Below are positions 10,281 through 22,041 of a DNA stretch of 64,000 nucleotides, one piece after another. Position numbers and translations under genes: made by a program. Below the pieces are notes generated by a model. It ran no database searches, was not told where the DNA came from, and worked only from the letters and a program-made list of their open reading frames with translations. This stretch comes from Larix kaempferi (lineage: Eukaryota; Streptophyta; Pinopsida; Pinales; Pinaceae): assembly GCA_027924585.1 (NCBI GenBank), contig BSBM01000047.1:19965501-20029500 (forward strand). The letters run 5' to 3'. Every line of letters starts with the position of its first letter. Positions within the stretch are counted from its first letter, which is position 1.

Positions 10281-13200
10281 AGAGCCGCCATTTGACAAAC
10301 ATGATGAATGTTTGTACTTCAGTGTATCAGATGATCCAACATTTATGCCTAGCCAGTTTTGGCTAGTCGGTTTTTGTTTTCAGTCATTTTCAGGGCAATT
10401 TTGCCCCATTTGTAATAACTGCATGTTCATACCCCCATGGGGAAAAATGTAAAAAGTTGGTCTAAACGGGGTCCTTTTATAAAAGACTCGGCTATCCGTA
10501 GGTTTAGCCATTTGGAGGATCCTCTAGAGTGTTTTTTCCTTAGGAATTATGCGCTACTCATCAGTGGCATATAATCCCCGAGTTTTTCACTCAAACCTCC
10601 AAAGCTGGAGTATTTCCCATGGTGGTCAAAACCTAAGGTGGTTATTAGAGTCTTATGTCTACGATTTTTTACGTGTTAGCCACATCGATTGAGTTGTATG
10701 AACATGCACTAGGTCCCCTAGGAGTTTCGTTGGATTCCGAGAAAATTAATTTTTTCATAAAATTAGACCATTTTTTAATGGTTTAATTAAAAAATTTCAA
10801 GAAGTGATAAAACCCTCATCCGGAGGCGGAATTGGGCGTGGGGAGGCTCGTTTTGATGCTCAGAGCATCCTCTTCACCTTGGCACCTTAGTTCTTCAGTT
10901 TCCGGGCAGTTACATCGCCTCTGCGAGCATTTTTTCATTTTTTTGGCATTTAGTGGCCATAAAATGACAAAAACACATAAAGACAAAAATTAATAAGTCA
11001 AAAAAAACAAATTTTAAAACATTGGAAAGTGGGGCATATGTTTTATGAAGGAGTACGACTACATGGAGATGATAAAGCATGCCATAAGATAAAGTTTGGA
11101 TATGCCATTTAAATGAGAGGAATGACATGAACATGGTTACTTGGGCATCTCACCCTTCGCGTATGGAAATTCGCCAAGGTTTGAACGTTGGGTTCTATTG
11201 ATGTGCAACCATGTAGTGGATCAATACACGTCATTTTTCAGCTTATGATAAACAAAACTATGATATTCGAATTGGTATTAGAGATACGTGAGCTTTCATT
11301 CACTTGGGTGGACCCTCCACTGTGGCAAATTCGTGGGTTGGAAGGGCGAAAAGTCCAATGAGAAGAGCGTTGATTCCATCACACCAACCCACCCGAATTT
11401 TCAGCGCTCCAAGCTTCGGTGCCAACGCACCTGTCACTCCTTCGTTTGAGCCGTGTGCCCTCCTTCTTCACGTGGAGGCGTTTTATTCATTTGGGAGATG
11501 TTTCCAATGGAGAGGAAGGTCGCTTTGCTTTTGTGGAAGCCACCTCATCCTCTTCACCACCAGCCGAATCTCTGTTAACTAACCAATCAAGGCTTGGAAC
11601 TCCAGTTGGTTGGTGTGATGCGCTTCCATTTGGCTCTCTCTCAACCCATTCAAATTGACTCTTAGCTCTCTCGGTTTTTGTATATAAAAGACCCTTTGGA
11701 CTCTTCATTTCTCAGGGTTTTGTTGATGCAAGAGAACTCTGCTGAGAATTGTAATATCGTTATGCTCATGTTGGAATAGAGATCAAGACTTTGGAGGTCC
11801 ATGTGTTTTTCAAATTTGTGTGGTGAATATGTCTAATGCATTGAGGTGATATCTTCCTATAACCTTCCTCTTATTTATGTAAGTGTTTCTTTCATTATTG
11901 CTAGCTCAAGAAGGCTATCTTTAGTCCATGAGAATATTCATTTATTGTATTCAAGTTGATTATGTGTGTGATGTTTTCCAAAGATTTAAATGAGCAAGAA
12001 GTATTCAGTTATACCAATGTTGATTTAGTCTTGGTTATCTAACCTACTAGCATTTGATTTCACTTGTATGTTTGAGTGTGTTGGGGTTTTTACAGGTATT
12101 TTCGAAGGTGAAGACAAGCGTGAGCTAGGTTGCATGTAGCTTGACTTCACAAGCAAAGCTTTTTCCACTATAATCTTTTGTTTTGCAGGATCTTCAAGCT
12201 CCTTCATCTTTCATCAAAAAACGAACTAAAGAGAGATCTCTCATCCATCAAAACTTCAAAAATTTACATTTTTTCAAATTGGTTACTTGATCTACCCATC
12301 TAAAGCTATGGAAATCCAAAAAACCTATCCTTATCCAAGCTTAGATCTTGTCTTGCTTGCCTTTGATTTGTGGTTAGCTCGACCTTGCCTCTCTCGTTTT
12401 CCTCCTCTTACCACTTTCATCATCTTCCTCTCCTATTCGTCTCCCCTCTCCCTTGCCATCTAATACCCACTCCCTCCTCTCGTCCATCCCTTTCAAGTCT
12501 CCCTCCTCCCATTCATCCACTTTCAAAAGAGCACTAAAACTTCAAAAAACGATTTGCTTAAGGTTTAGTGTTAGTTAGATCTCATTTTTGCTTCTTGTTT
12601 ACAATCACATGCATATAAAAAAAAGTTAGTTTTAAAAGCATTATAGATCTCATTTTACATTAGTATAAACTTGCATTTGTTTAGACATTTGTTTCCATTT
12701 CAAAGATAGCAAAGTTTGCATATAGGATAGCCTAAAATCTTGTGGTTTCAATCTCATTCCCATCATTTTTTGGAGCATATTAGCTTGCTGGTATGTTTCA
12801 TAAGAATTGCATTTTTAAATTCAAATCTCATGCTCTTTTATGTTTTAGTCCCATTTTGCAAACCTAGACTTGATAGTTTCAAAGTTTGTTAATTTTCTAA
12901 CACTAATGGGTGCATGAGTTTGTTGATTTATCCTTTGTTGTAAGATTGTGGGAAGAGAAGAACTCTTGAGATAAAAGACCAAACCAAAGAGAGAGGAGGA
13001 AACCAAGTACCAAAAACAAAGGGATCCAAAACCGTGAATTTCCAAACCAAGAGAAGACAAATTTCAATACATATTTTTTATCCTTTGTAAAAGCCATTAA
13101 GCGCTTCAAGCTTCTCTTTTCATAGTTTGTTTTAGTTTATATCAAAGTCCTTCATGGTTTCAAAACCCAAGGCACTTGTAATCTCATAATAAAAGTTCAA

Positions 13201-13640
13201 GTGGAGGAGTCCTCCACTTTTTTGGTTTCTTCCCCATTTGGGGAAGAGTGTGGTGTTTGGTTAAGTTAGATCTTTCAGCTTTTGCTTTAGAGTAGTTTAT
13301 TTTCATCTTGTCGCTTCTCTTTCAAATTTTGACCAGAGTAAGCTAACTTTGGGATTGTATCCCAAAGGCCACATAGTTTTGTGGTAGCTTCTCGTTCCCC
13401 CGTCAGCATCTTGTGGACATCCAGCTAACTGGAAGGTTTCCAGGACTGACGGTTCTAGTGATTAGCCTTGTTCGGAGGTTGATCCCACTTTAGAATAAAT
13501 CTGCTTGGTAGAACACTAGATTATGTTTTATGTTATCTTCAAGATCTTTCTTTGTGGTTATCTTTGTATCTTTCAGTCATTTTCAGTTTCATTTACTTCT
13601 TTAAGTTTCACAATCGCTTCATTTCTTGCAATAAAACGAA
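10281..13640. other. No gene seen: decayed LTR-like, AT-rich sequence
   Basis: Open frames here are short and without recognisable domains. A TATATAAA at 11681-11688, followed by a leader-like segment, suggests an old LTR promoter on the plus strand. Arms CATCACACCAACC near 11375 and GGTTGGTGTGATG near 11607 form an inverted pair. 12400-12520 is CT-rich. I see nothing else. Confidence 0.5.
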
Positions 13641-13644
13641 CAAA

Positions 13645-13800
13645 GCCTCTTGAACTTGGCCAAATCCAAGTCAAGAGCACTCTCTGTCGGAGAGCATATA
13701 GATTTGCACTTTCCCCCTGCATTAGGCATTTTAAAATAGGAAGTCTCTTGAACCGTGGTCTTAAGACGAAGTCAAGAGCGCTCTCTGTCGGAGAGTTGAA
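13645..13800 (+). repeat. Imperfect direct repeat, about 95-bp period
   Basis: Two copies of a CTCTTGAAC ... AAGTCAAGAGC ... CTCTCTGTCGGAGAG block lie at about 13650-13697 and 13745-13796. CTCTC..GAGAG is itself a small dyad. It is probably part of an old LTR; no coding content. Confidence 0.6.
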
Positions 13801-14274
13801 CAAGTGCTCTAAATAGATAAAACTTTTCAATCCACATTTCCCCCTTAATTAATTTATCTTGGTCGTTTGTCCAACACCCGTATGCTCTACCAACCGAAAA
13901 CGGTTGGACTAGTACTCAGAAAGGTGAAGGACTTGATAAGCTCATAAGTGATAATTAATTAAAACTTTCACCCCATAACCAACGAACCGGTGTTGTTCAA
14001 AAAGTATTCAAAGCAGTTCTCAAGGGAGGCGTCGGGTTGCCCAATCTGCGACACAGTGGCTGGTTAGCATTGCGCGCCTCGCTGTGATTCCAGACAGGTC
14101 CGACATGTCTCTTAAAGGAGTTGCTTAGAATTGCTTTCCGGACACTCTTTTGACATCCTTGGTTTTAGCCATAATAATCAAGAACATCTAAAACACTTAA
14201 AATTTACCAAGAATAATTTCAAAACGATCTCACAAACAGCTACTTTGACTTACATTTTCCAGCATCACAAGCAT

Positions 14275-14710
14275 TTCTTTTGACTCCATTTGGCACTGGT
14301 CTTTCACAACTCTTATATATCTTCCGAATCTGGACCATATGTCCTTGTCATTTGTTTAATCTTTATCTTGTGGATGCTTTGTTTTAATTCTAAGTCAGAA
14401 GTATATTGTTCATATTCTAAATTGTATCTTATAGATTTTGCAACGTGGATTGCGTGTTTAATCGTGTTCTCATCATTTTACAAAAACTCCTAAACAACAC
14501 TCATCCGCATCACCCCACACAAAAAATACTTAAAACATAAGAGCCTTAGTAAAACTCTTTTTTAGGGACTACCCCCCTTGGCTTCATTAGGAGTTAGCCT
14601 AAACGGAGGAGCTGGGATTCAGGTGACAGTACCTGGCTCATTGCTTGCCCCCAAGGCCACACCTCTCTCACTTTTAGTGAAGAGACAGCTTTCGAAAGAT
14701 TTTTGCTGTT
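14275..14710 (+). repeat. Degenerate gypsy-type LTR 3' fragment
   Basis: It opens with TTTGACTCCATTTGGCACTG and later has CCCCCCTTGGCTTCATTAGG, GTTAGCCTAAACGGAGGAG and a GGTGACAGTA block. The same order of words recurs near the ends of the LTRs at 15294, 20815, 23290, 29109, 29775 and 34097. No terminal TAACA is clear here. Confidence 0.45.
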
Positions 14711-15293
14711 GGTGTGCAATCTGGCGAACAACAGCCTCCTCGACCTACTTCTTCTTCAAGACATCAGTTTTGGCCACCTTCTCCAGTTCTTAGAGGAGAT
14801 CATTTTGCAGGGTCTTCTTCTAGAGGATGTCAGACTCCAATACAAGGCCCACAAGCCTCAAGGGCACCTACTTCTACTTCTAGAGGAAGGGCCATTTCCA
14901 CAGCGATTACCTTTTCCCGTAAAAGGGGCAGAGGGAATCGATAGTTTATTTACTTTATTTCATTGTAGATGACTCATGAATCATGATGAGGATCATGAGA
15001 TACATTTGTTATATTTTTTTATGACTCGGGCTTCAAGACAAAATCTAGTTTTGATGTGTGATGTATCTCTAGACATCTTATATATCTTATATATCAATTT
15101 TTTTTCCATATTCATGTGTCAATGTGTTTATTTGATGTTATCATTGCTTTAGATGTTTAAAAATTTGAAAACAAATTAATATTTTTGTATTTTTTAATTT
15201 TGTCGAGTTTTGTCGATGTGTTGACAAGAAATCCCGAGACGATGTTTCCTGGACCTTGCCGAGTTTTTCGCCGCACCGTGTTTTGTAACATTG
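14711..15293 (+). mobile_element. Putative DNA-transposon 3' end with a basic, Ser-rich reading tail
   Basis: A frame from about 14714 to 14943 ends in STSRGRAISTAITFSRKRGR and a stop. About 350 bases of AT-rich trailer follow, then CGAGTTTTTCGCCGCACCG and GTGTTTTGTAACATTG. The layout (tail codons, AT-rich trailer, GAGTTTT...AACATTG end) parallels the hAT end at 22033. I could not find a matching 5' terminus, so the family call is tentative. Confidence 0.4.
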
Positions 15294-16121
15294 GGCTTGT
15301 CACCTTCCTCTAAGGTTAGGGTTTGGGGTAACATCCATTAAAACCCTAAGTTTGTCCATTTTCTCTACATCAAACCCTAGTTTGAATTTTTGTAAATATT
15401 ATTATTAAGTTAAACTTGCATTTTCATGTGTAATTTTGCAGTTTCGTGGTAGAATAAGGGTTAGAATTAGGTTTGCAACTTTATAACAAAAACCCTAAAA
15501 ATAAAAAATAAAATCTTCATTTTTGGCCTCCCTAAAATTTCGGCCCTAAAATCTCGCCCCTAAATTCTCTTGGCCCTAAATTCTCTCGACCCCAAAATTT
15601 CGGCCCTAAAATCTCGCCCCTAAATTCTCGCGGCCCTAAATCCTCGCGACCCCAAAATTTAGACCATAAATTCTCGTGGCCCTAAAATCTCGACTCTAAA
15701 ACCTCATCCCTAAATCATCGCGGCCCTAAATTCTCGTGACCCCAAAATTTCAGCCCTAAATTCCCGCGAGCCCAAAATTTTGGCCCTAAATTCTCGCGGC
15801 CCTAAAATTTCGGGCATGAAATCCTCCGCCTATCTTTTTTAACCCTAAACAGACCTGCAAAACTGCCAAAACTACTATACAAGCACCATCCTAACTCTCT
15901 TTATTACTCTGTGTTTGACTCCATTAGAGGCACTGATCTATGCTTTAAGGTGTTTGGAAGGAATTTGGCATCTACTTGGTAGATACATCAAAGGGGTCTC
16001 CCCTTGGGACAACATTGGATCCCGAAGAAGTTAGGAGATTGGACGAAGGTGACGGCAGTCCAAGTTTCTTATGTGATTGCCTTTCACTTGCAAGCCTAGC
16101 TTGCTAGTTTGAACGGTAACA
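15294..16121 (+). repeat. Ty3-gypsy LTR, copy A
   Basis: It begins in LTR sequence shared with 34150 (GGTCACCTTCCTCTAGG-like) and ends TAGTTTGAACGGTAACA. It is nearly identical to copy B (29109-29774) from 15440 on. It carries the CCCTAAA-rich array, the TTTGACTCCATTAGAGGCAC block and a CTCCCCTTGG block. The right end abuts minus-strand copia integrase, so it probably inserted there. No target duplication could be paired because the left end is altered. Confidence 0.7.
15531..15825 (+). repeat. CCCTAAA-rich degenerate array in gypsy LTR copy A
   Basis: About 16-20-bp words of the form CTCGCGGCCCTAAATT and CGACCCCAAAATTT repeat roughly 15 times, with an approximate 60-bp higher order. The same array occurs at 29180-29488. 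CCCTAAA equals the plant telomere unit, but here it is spaced by unrelated bases and lies inside an LTR. Confidence 0.85.
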
Positions 16122-16680
16122 ACTACCTCCACAATTGTTCTGTTCTTCCTTTATGCAACCCCATTTTGTTGAGGGTTGTAGGGAACTATGAGCTCCCTCT
16201 TAATTCCTGCTTCCTTGAAGAAATCATTGAACTCTGTAGAGGTATATTCTCCACCATTATCTGATCTCAAGATCTTAATCCTCTTTCCCGACAAATTCTC
16301 GACTTGTGCTTTGAATTCTTTGAATTTACTTCCTCGGATTCCTTGGTCTTGAGAAAGTATATACAAGTCTTCTCTGAGTAGTCATCAATAAATGTCACAT
16401 AGTAATAATAGCCACCCAGTGAAACAACAATCATGGGTCTTCTTTTGTGAGATTTGAGGAACCAAATGATCCTTGACTTAGTCCACCAGGATTCTTCTTG
16501 CTCTGGCATCATTCTTCCTCCATTGAGACTTGTATTCTTCAGCTTCTGGTTCTGGAACCTTCTCATTGACAAACTTCAAGAGGTCATTTTCTTCTAATAT
16601 GAGAAGAACCCTAGAATTCCAAGAGATGAAATTGGAAGCCCCATCCAGTCGATCTTCAACCTTCATTGCAATCATCTTGA
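16122..16680 (-). pseudogene. Ty1-copia gag start fused to integrase by deletion
   Basis: On the minus strand gag starts at 16675 (VEDRLDGASNFISWNSRVLL, then EENDLLKFVNEKVPEPE). It runs straight into the integrase core (YYVTFIDDYSEKTCIYFLK; ILRSDNGGEYTSTEF; YNPQQNGVA), so most of gag, the zinc knuckle and the protease are deleted. A frameshift follows EESEE near 16330 and a stop follows QQNGVA. The catalytic SDN aspartate is kept. The reading ends at 16122 where gypsy LTR copy A cuts it; RT and RNase H are missing. Confidence 0.85.
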
Positions 16681-17036
16681 CTACAGATCTGGACCAAAAA
16701 CCCTAGCAGGAGCTAGGTCAAAATTGAAGTTTGGATTCTTGAGAAACTGACTCTACAGATAGATGTGCCCTATCAAGGCGAGTTGAGAGAAGGTAAGATC
16801 GAACCAATTCTGTGGAATAAGCAAGACAAAACTTGAAACCCTAATTTCTACTGCAGCTGTAGAATTAGATCAAAAAATGAAATTTCTCATAATTGAATTC
16901 TTCCTTCACCAAAAGATGTGCCTTCCCTAGGGCAAAGTTTCCAAAGCTCTTTTTCACCCAAATTGATGAGGGAAGGCCTCGAGATGTGAAACCCTAGCTT
17001 CCGACAATGGCTTGTTCTAGTACTACTCTGATAGCA

Positions 17037-17515
17037 TGTTAGATTTTCATACAATTATAGATATATAATTTAATTGCATATAACCAGTAGGATCACTAGA
17101 AGAAAGACAAAGCACAGAAACAATGAACACAAGAATTTATCCTGGGAAACCCAATAAGGAGAAAACCCAGCAACCTTCATATAGAGATGATCAATTCCGA
17201 GAAAAGAGTACAAGAGCAAGAGAGAGAAAATGTAAATCTCTCCAAGTGAAAACCCCAAAAATACTTCTCCTTGCTACAGATGCGAACTTCTCCTCTAGTA
17301 GTGTGAACTAGCTTGTGATAAGTGAGTGACCAAATGAGCCAAACTTCCTCTCTATTTATACACTTGCAAAACTGCCTTTTTCCCTAACTAAGCCAACTTG
17401 TCTAACTGACAGGGCTGACTTGATTAATTACATCAACATTTTCTCCCGTAGGAGATACAAAAGAATATAATAAAATACAATTAGAATAACTTCTGAAGTT
17501 GCACTAATTCCAACA
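17037..17515 (-). repeat. 5' LTR of the minus-strand copia fragment
   Basis: On the minus strand it opens TGTTGGAATTAGTGCAACTTC-like and closes AAAATCTAACA (plus-strand termini TGTTAG at 17037 and CAACA at 17515), 479 bp. A degenerate primer-binding site (CTATCAGAGTA, minus) lies at 17024-17036, related to the initiator-Met type TGGTATCAGAGC. It is the same family as the LTRs at 6619 and 28556. Confidence 0.82.
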
Positions 17516-18836
17516 TTTGTCAAAGGAGACTAGCCCTGCTAGTTCATCCAATAACACTTTGTAAAGGTGATTGCACTTGTAAGGGTTGTCATACTCGCTC
17601 TAGCACACCTCAATCATACCCACTTGCACCTTATTTTATTGTACTACCCCTCCCTCCTGGTCATCCTAATGAAGAAATGCAAATCACCCACCTTAAAAGC
17701 AGCTTTTATGAAGGTTGTATCATCTAAAGGAGGGCGTTGAGGTCAAAAGACACTTATTTAGGTTAGATGGGGCATAACGTAGTCCTTCCATGCTCAACTT
17801 TTCATCGTGTTGAATCCATTATCATATTATATCATTATTTTATGTTTTATGAGGTTTAGTCCCAAGATTGTGGGTGACAAACCCTAAAAAATCACTTAAA
17901 ACCATGTTTTAAAAATTGGTCAACTCAAACTCAGACTCAACTAAATTGACCGAGTTAACCATGAACCAAGCTGAGTCGGCTTGCAAATCGGATTGAGTGA
18001 CTGATTCGGTACCAAAACGACCGAGTCAGTTTCCAACTCAATCGATTCAGCAAATCGATCAACTCGGTCGAGTCCTAACCTGAACCACCGAGTTTCCATT
18101 GTCGTTGAGTTGCCTTTGTTGACGCATGTAGGTCTGTGGGCTCAAAAAAACTCTTAATTTTGGTTTTTTTATTTCCTAATTTAACCCTAACCCTAAATGA
18201 TAATACTAACTGGTAATACTAGTCTAATCTTATTTGCTCTATTCAGTAGTATCTGGTAATATTAAATTCTTAAAGTAAAAGTGACATTCTCCTTATCTTT
18301 CATTTTTTATCATTTTACTTAAATTTTTAACATTACCATTAATTGCTTCAAAATGTTTGAGTGGTTCCAACCTCATCAGACATAATATGCAAAAAGTAAA
18401 ATTATAGATCCCATTCAGAATTCAATAGACTAAATAGTTTTCAAGATTCCAGGATTGCAAAGTTTCCACCAAGTTCTATCATGTATGAGGGTATGGGATT
18501 GGCATTTAATCAAGCACATCAACCCCTCTATATACCTTGTGTTACCTCCCCATTGTTACGGGGTGTCCACACAGCAGAAGATAGCATGCAAAAGAGAGCG
18601 CAAGGAATAAGGATGTCATTTCTGTCCCAGAAATGAGTGTTATGTCAAAATTGCAGACTGAGAAAGAGAATCATCCTTTATACTGGCCTTGCTAGTTACA
18701 GTAAATTCATTGTTGACAATTTGCTTGAACCATTTCCAAAAGTGTCATCAGGGTTGTTTTTGCTGAAAAGGAAGGGTCAGTTTTAGTCAAACACCATCCT
18801 CTGTTTCGAAGCAAGGAGAGCCCGAAACTCTAATGA

Positions 18837-19342
18837 AACAGCAGTTCAAAGCTTGAAGGACGCATTCCAGGTTGCAGGCTTAGTGAGAAAGCAAGTGATC
18901 GGCTCGGAACATGGTTTGAAGATGATGATGCACTAGAACGTGCTCTAAATGCAGAGTGGTATCTTCAAACCTTCAGACCAGTAGATCTCTAGCATTTCAC
19001 AGGCTATTCGTCTGGGCAAAGATGAAAATAAGCCCTCTATTATTGGAAATACAGCACTTCCAGATTTAAAGGGTGTATCAATAGTAATTTCATTCCCACA
19101 GGTTTCTGAAAGACATGCCTGCATCACATGCAAAGACAATCTGTTCTTCCTCTCTGATTTGCGCAGTGACAATGGCCTGGATTATTGATGCTGAAGGTAC
19201 GAGATACCGTGTCCCTCCAAACTTTCCTGTGAGAATACACCCTAGCTATGTCATTGACTTTGGACCACATAAACAGGCTGCATACCGAGTGAAGGTGCAG
19301 AAGGTACCAGAAAAGGAGGAAATTGCTGCCATCTCGCATTAA
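18837..19342 (+). pseudogene. ZEP: Zeaxanthin epoxidase 3' fragment with FHA domain, broken
   Basis: Zeaxanthin epoxidase converts zeaxanthin to violaxanthin in plastids and feeds abscisic acid synthesis. The fragment encodes SSKLEGRIPGCRLSEKASDR and TWFEDDDALERALNAEWYL. Then come, in a shifted frame, IRLGKDENKPSIIG and the FHA domain (VSERHACITCKDNLFFL, SDLRSDNG). After a second shift at about 19171 it reads DAEGTRYRVPPNFPVRIHP and KQAAYRVKV, with a stop at 19340. There is a TAG near 18983. The N-terminal monooxygenase part is absent. No intron-like gap interrupts about 500 bp of homology, which may mean an RNA-derived copy. It lies inside the hAT-like element, so capture by the transposon is the simplest explanation. 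Confidence 0.87.
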
Positions 19343-19590
19343 GGTCGATGATAAGATCTGGAGTTAGTTTCAGATTTTGGCCGCTGCTGGGTTTTTAGAG
19401 TCGTGTTCATACATATCGACAGCATGACACCGGTGGTAGCAGCTTGTATCACACCGCGGGCAATCTTAAAGAGTCAATCAAACCGCTGATTCCATCGGGG
19501 GGCCATCGTGGACATGATTTGATAAATGTATCGGGCCACTGCTAGAGCACGAAATCGTGTCCATACAAATCAAATAACTTTGTTATTTTT

Positions 19591-20007
19591 GTGACTCCGA
19601 TGATTGACACGCGGAAATCTCGAGTTGTCACCATCAGCGATTTTGAATGTGCAGGAAATAAGCAAATCGCGATTCCTCTGTCTATCAGGTTTTTAGAAGC
19701 TGCAAGTGGGAGTTTTTCAAAGACTGTCAGTAGTCGTCTCCATCTAAACACCGAACGAAAATCCGTGACTCAGGGGAGCTGCCCACGCTCGAATTTTGGG
19801 GGAGCCGGTCTGCTGCTAAACACGAACTCGGTGTTCAACAGGTTAAACAACACACATTTTCAATTGATCGGGGGTCATGCCATTAGCAGCCGAGCCATGG
19901 AGTTGAGTGGGTATTCCTTTGCCACTCAATTTCGTAAACCCACCACACTTTCCTTGACAGCCGGGTTCACTTTTGATGAAGCCCTTTCTGTTGACAGCTG
20001 CGACTAG
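19591..20007 (+). other. Unrecognised 138-codon open frame inside the hAT-like element
   Basis: An open frame opens MTPMIDTRKSRVVTISDFEC and ends with a stop at 20007. I do not recognise it. It has no clear motif, signal peptide or membrane segment. It lies downstream of the zeaxanthin epoxidase piece on the same strand and could be a flanking captured sequence or chance. Base composition here is less AT-biased than the surroundings. Confidence 0.25.
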
Positions 20008-20814
20008 AGCTTTGTTTGGTTAGGCCTCATCACTAGTCATCGCCAGTTACATGTGTTAGAGAGAATCGTGACTTTCGATAAGCTGAGGGATCAGTTGAGT
20101 GCTAGCTGATTTCGAAAGAGAAAATTTCGCACAGCATGCTATCTGTTGTTAGGTGAAACTACTTGGAATTTTGATACGTGGGCCTGTGTCTTTTCACTTG
20201 GTGGCTTGTACATTTCCACGCCTTCAGGGTTTAGTGGCTGCGTGGGGTATTCTCGTTGTTACATGGAGCTTTTAAGAGTCTCATGGGAGATTCGGTGGTG
20301 TTTTTAATTGTGAACGTGGCTGTTGGAACATGCAGAAATTAGTGGGATTTTAAAAAAAGCTTTTGTTTATTCGATGGAGAAAAAGGTGGATCTGGGATCC
20401 ACCTTTCTCATTATTTTATTATTTTATCTTTTGAAAACTGTATGAGAAGCTTTTGGGTCTTTTTAAGGGGCCAGCGTTCTCCATTGTAGACATGGAGAAA
20501 ATTTGGGAATTTTCTGCCTTTGAGCATAATAGAAAAAATATCATGGGCCTCTTTGGATAAACTCAGAACTCTCTCTCTCTTTGTATGCCATTTCTCTTTG
20601 TTGGCCATCTTTCATTTTGTCTGAAGGCAATACCTCTCTTAGTTCATTTCTTTCGATTCTTAAGCTAGGATCATATAAACGGAGGGCTAACAATCTAGCA
20701 CGGCTTTATTTGAGCCATGCTTTTCTCTTAAGTTTTGCGGCTTTCAGGTATTCTCAAGTGCAAGAGCTCTTAGTTGGTCACTACATTCACCTGGCAGCAA
20801 GGCCCATTTGAGCT

Positions 20815-21095
20815 CTCTTTTGACTCCATTCGCCCCTCTGATATACTAGCACTGGCCTTTCTTCGAGGACTGATCCTCCCATCTTTCCCATCACAATTTC
20901 AAAATACATCTTTGTTACATTCGTTTCTCTAAGGCAGCCTCTTCATTTCACCTTGCCCGTTCACTGTACCTGTCTTAGCGATCATATCTTAGGAATACCC
21001 CCCTAGAGTTGGAGGAGAGCCAACCTGAAGCGAAGAGGAGAGGAGTGTGATGACATTGGCCTCTCTCCTGAGAGAGTTGTCATCCAGCTGGTGTG
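20815..21095 (+). repeat. Old gypsy LTR fragment inside the hAT-like element
   Basis: TTTTGACTCCATTCGCCCC, then ACCCCCCTAGAGTTGGAGGAG, then CCAACCTGAAGCGAAGAGG and GATGACATTGG follow the word order of the gypsy LTR 3' ends elsewhere in the window. It is diverged; no termini are seen. Confidence 0.45.
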
Positions 21096-21484
21096 TTACA
21101 TTTTGGGCTTCAACACACGCATGCCATTTGGGGAGACAACACCTTGATGTTGGTGGTGTTGATTGTTGAACTCCTCTGTCATGACCTTAATAAAAATGTA
21201 CTCTTCACTAAAGCAAAACCACTTATTAAGCATGGGCAGCTTTGTCTACCTTATTTTAACAATTGGATTAGGAAGTTTCATCAAAATTGTAGGGTATTGA
21301 GTTGTTGACTAATGTCCTTGGTGGATCAACTTTGAGATTCAAGGTAGAGATAAGGGCTAGAGCCTAGAGGAGGAAGGCATAGGATGATATTCATGAACTC
21401 GTTTCCCCATTTCGTGCAACTTAGAGTCTAACCTTAACCCTAAAGCTATAAGATGAACCCTAACCTTGTGCTTCTAGGCATTTA

Positions 21485-21625
21485 GCTAGTGCTACTACTG
21501 CAGTTGTAGATGACCTTGAGGAGTCTGAGCTTGAGACAGATGATGATGCCATTGACTATGATATTGCTAGTCCTGATTCTAGTTCTACTCCTAGTTTTGG
21601 CAGTGGTGATGAGTTTGATGATTGA
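21485..21625 (+). pseudogene. Acidic C-terminal tail, probable hAT transposase end
   Basis: The frame reads ASATTAVVDDLEESELETDD and later SSSTPSFGSGDEFDD with a TGA at 21623-21625. Acidic, Ser-rich tails like this end plant hAT-type transposases, and an AT-rich trailer plus the 3' terminus follow. No dimerisation core precedes it, so only the last exon survives. Confidence 0.45.
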
Positions 21626-22041
21626 TCATGTTGATCAATGACATGTATGATGTATGATCATTCATATATAATGTATGATGTAGTGGCATCATAGCATGTT
21701 GTTTTTCGGACTCTACAGCCATTTAGGCATTATTAATTATGTATTTTGTTCCAAATATGTATTGCATAGTACACTCCATGCCATTTTGATATATTCACCC
21801 TTATATGGTATATACATGAGCATACTTTGGATATGTTGTCTCTAATGCTTTGGAATCATGGATTAGAATCTTTAAAATATTGTTTTTCTTTCAAATTTAA
21901 ATATTTTATGTATTTTTTTGTAAACCAGGTCATTAAATTCAAATTGGCCAAGACATTATTGATTCATTATCAATTCCAAGTCCGAGTTGACCCTTGACCA
22001 ATTCTGAGTCCAAGTCCAAGTTTTAAAACATTGCTTTAAAC

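Larger units (their letters stand above)
17903..22033 (+). mobile_element. hAT-like DNA transposon carrying a zeaxanthin epoxidase gene piece
   Basis: The left end is CATGTTTTAAAA and the right end TTTTAAAACATTG, matching inverted termini followed by related subterminal words (GGTCAACTC / GAGTTGACC). The flanks CTTAAAAC (17895-17902) and CTTTAAAC (22034-22041) are an 8-bp target duplication with one mismatch, the size made by hAT transposases. The right end holds an acidic reading tail, an AT-rich trailer and a subterminal segment shared with a second copy at 45224-45793. Inside are a gene fragment, an unrecognised open frame and old LTR sequence. No transposase core is visible, so it is non-autonomous. 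Confidence 0.68.

Noticed and set aside
15531-15825. Interstitial telomere repeat
   Set aside because: CCCTAAA words are spaced by other bases and recur at the same place in another copy of the LTR, so they are part of the LTR.
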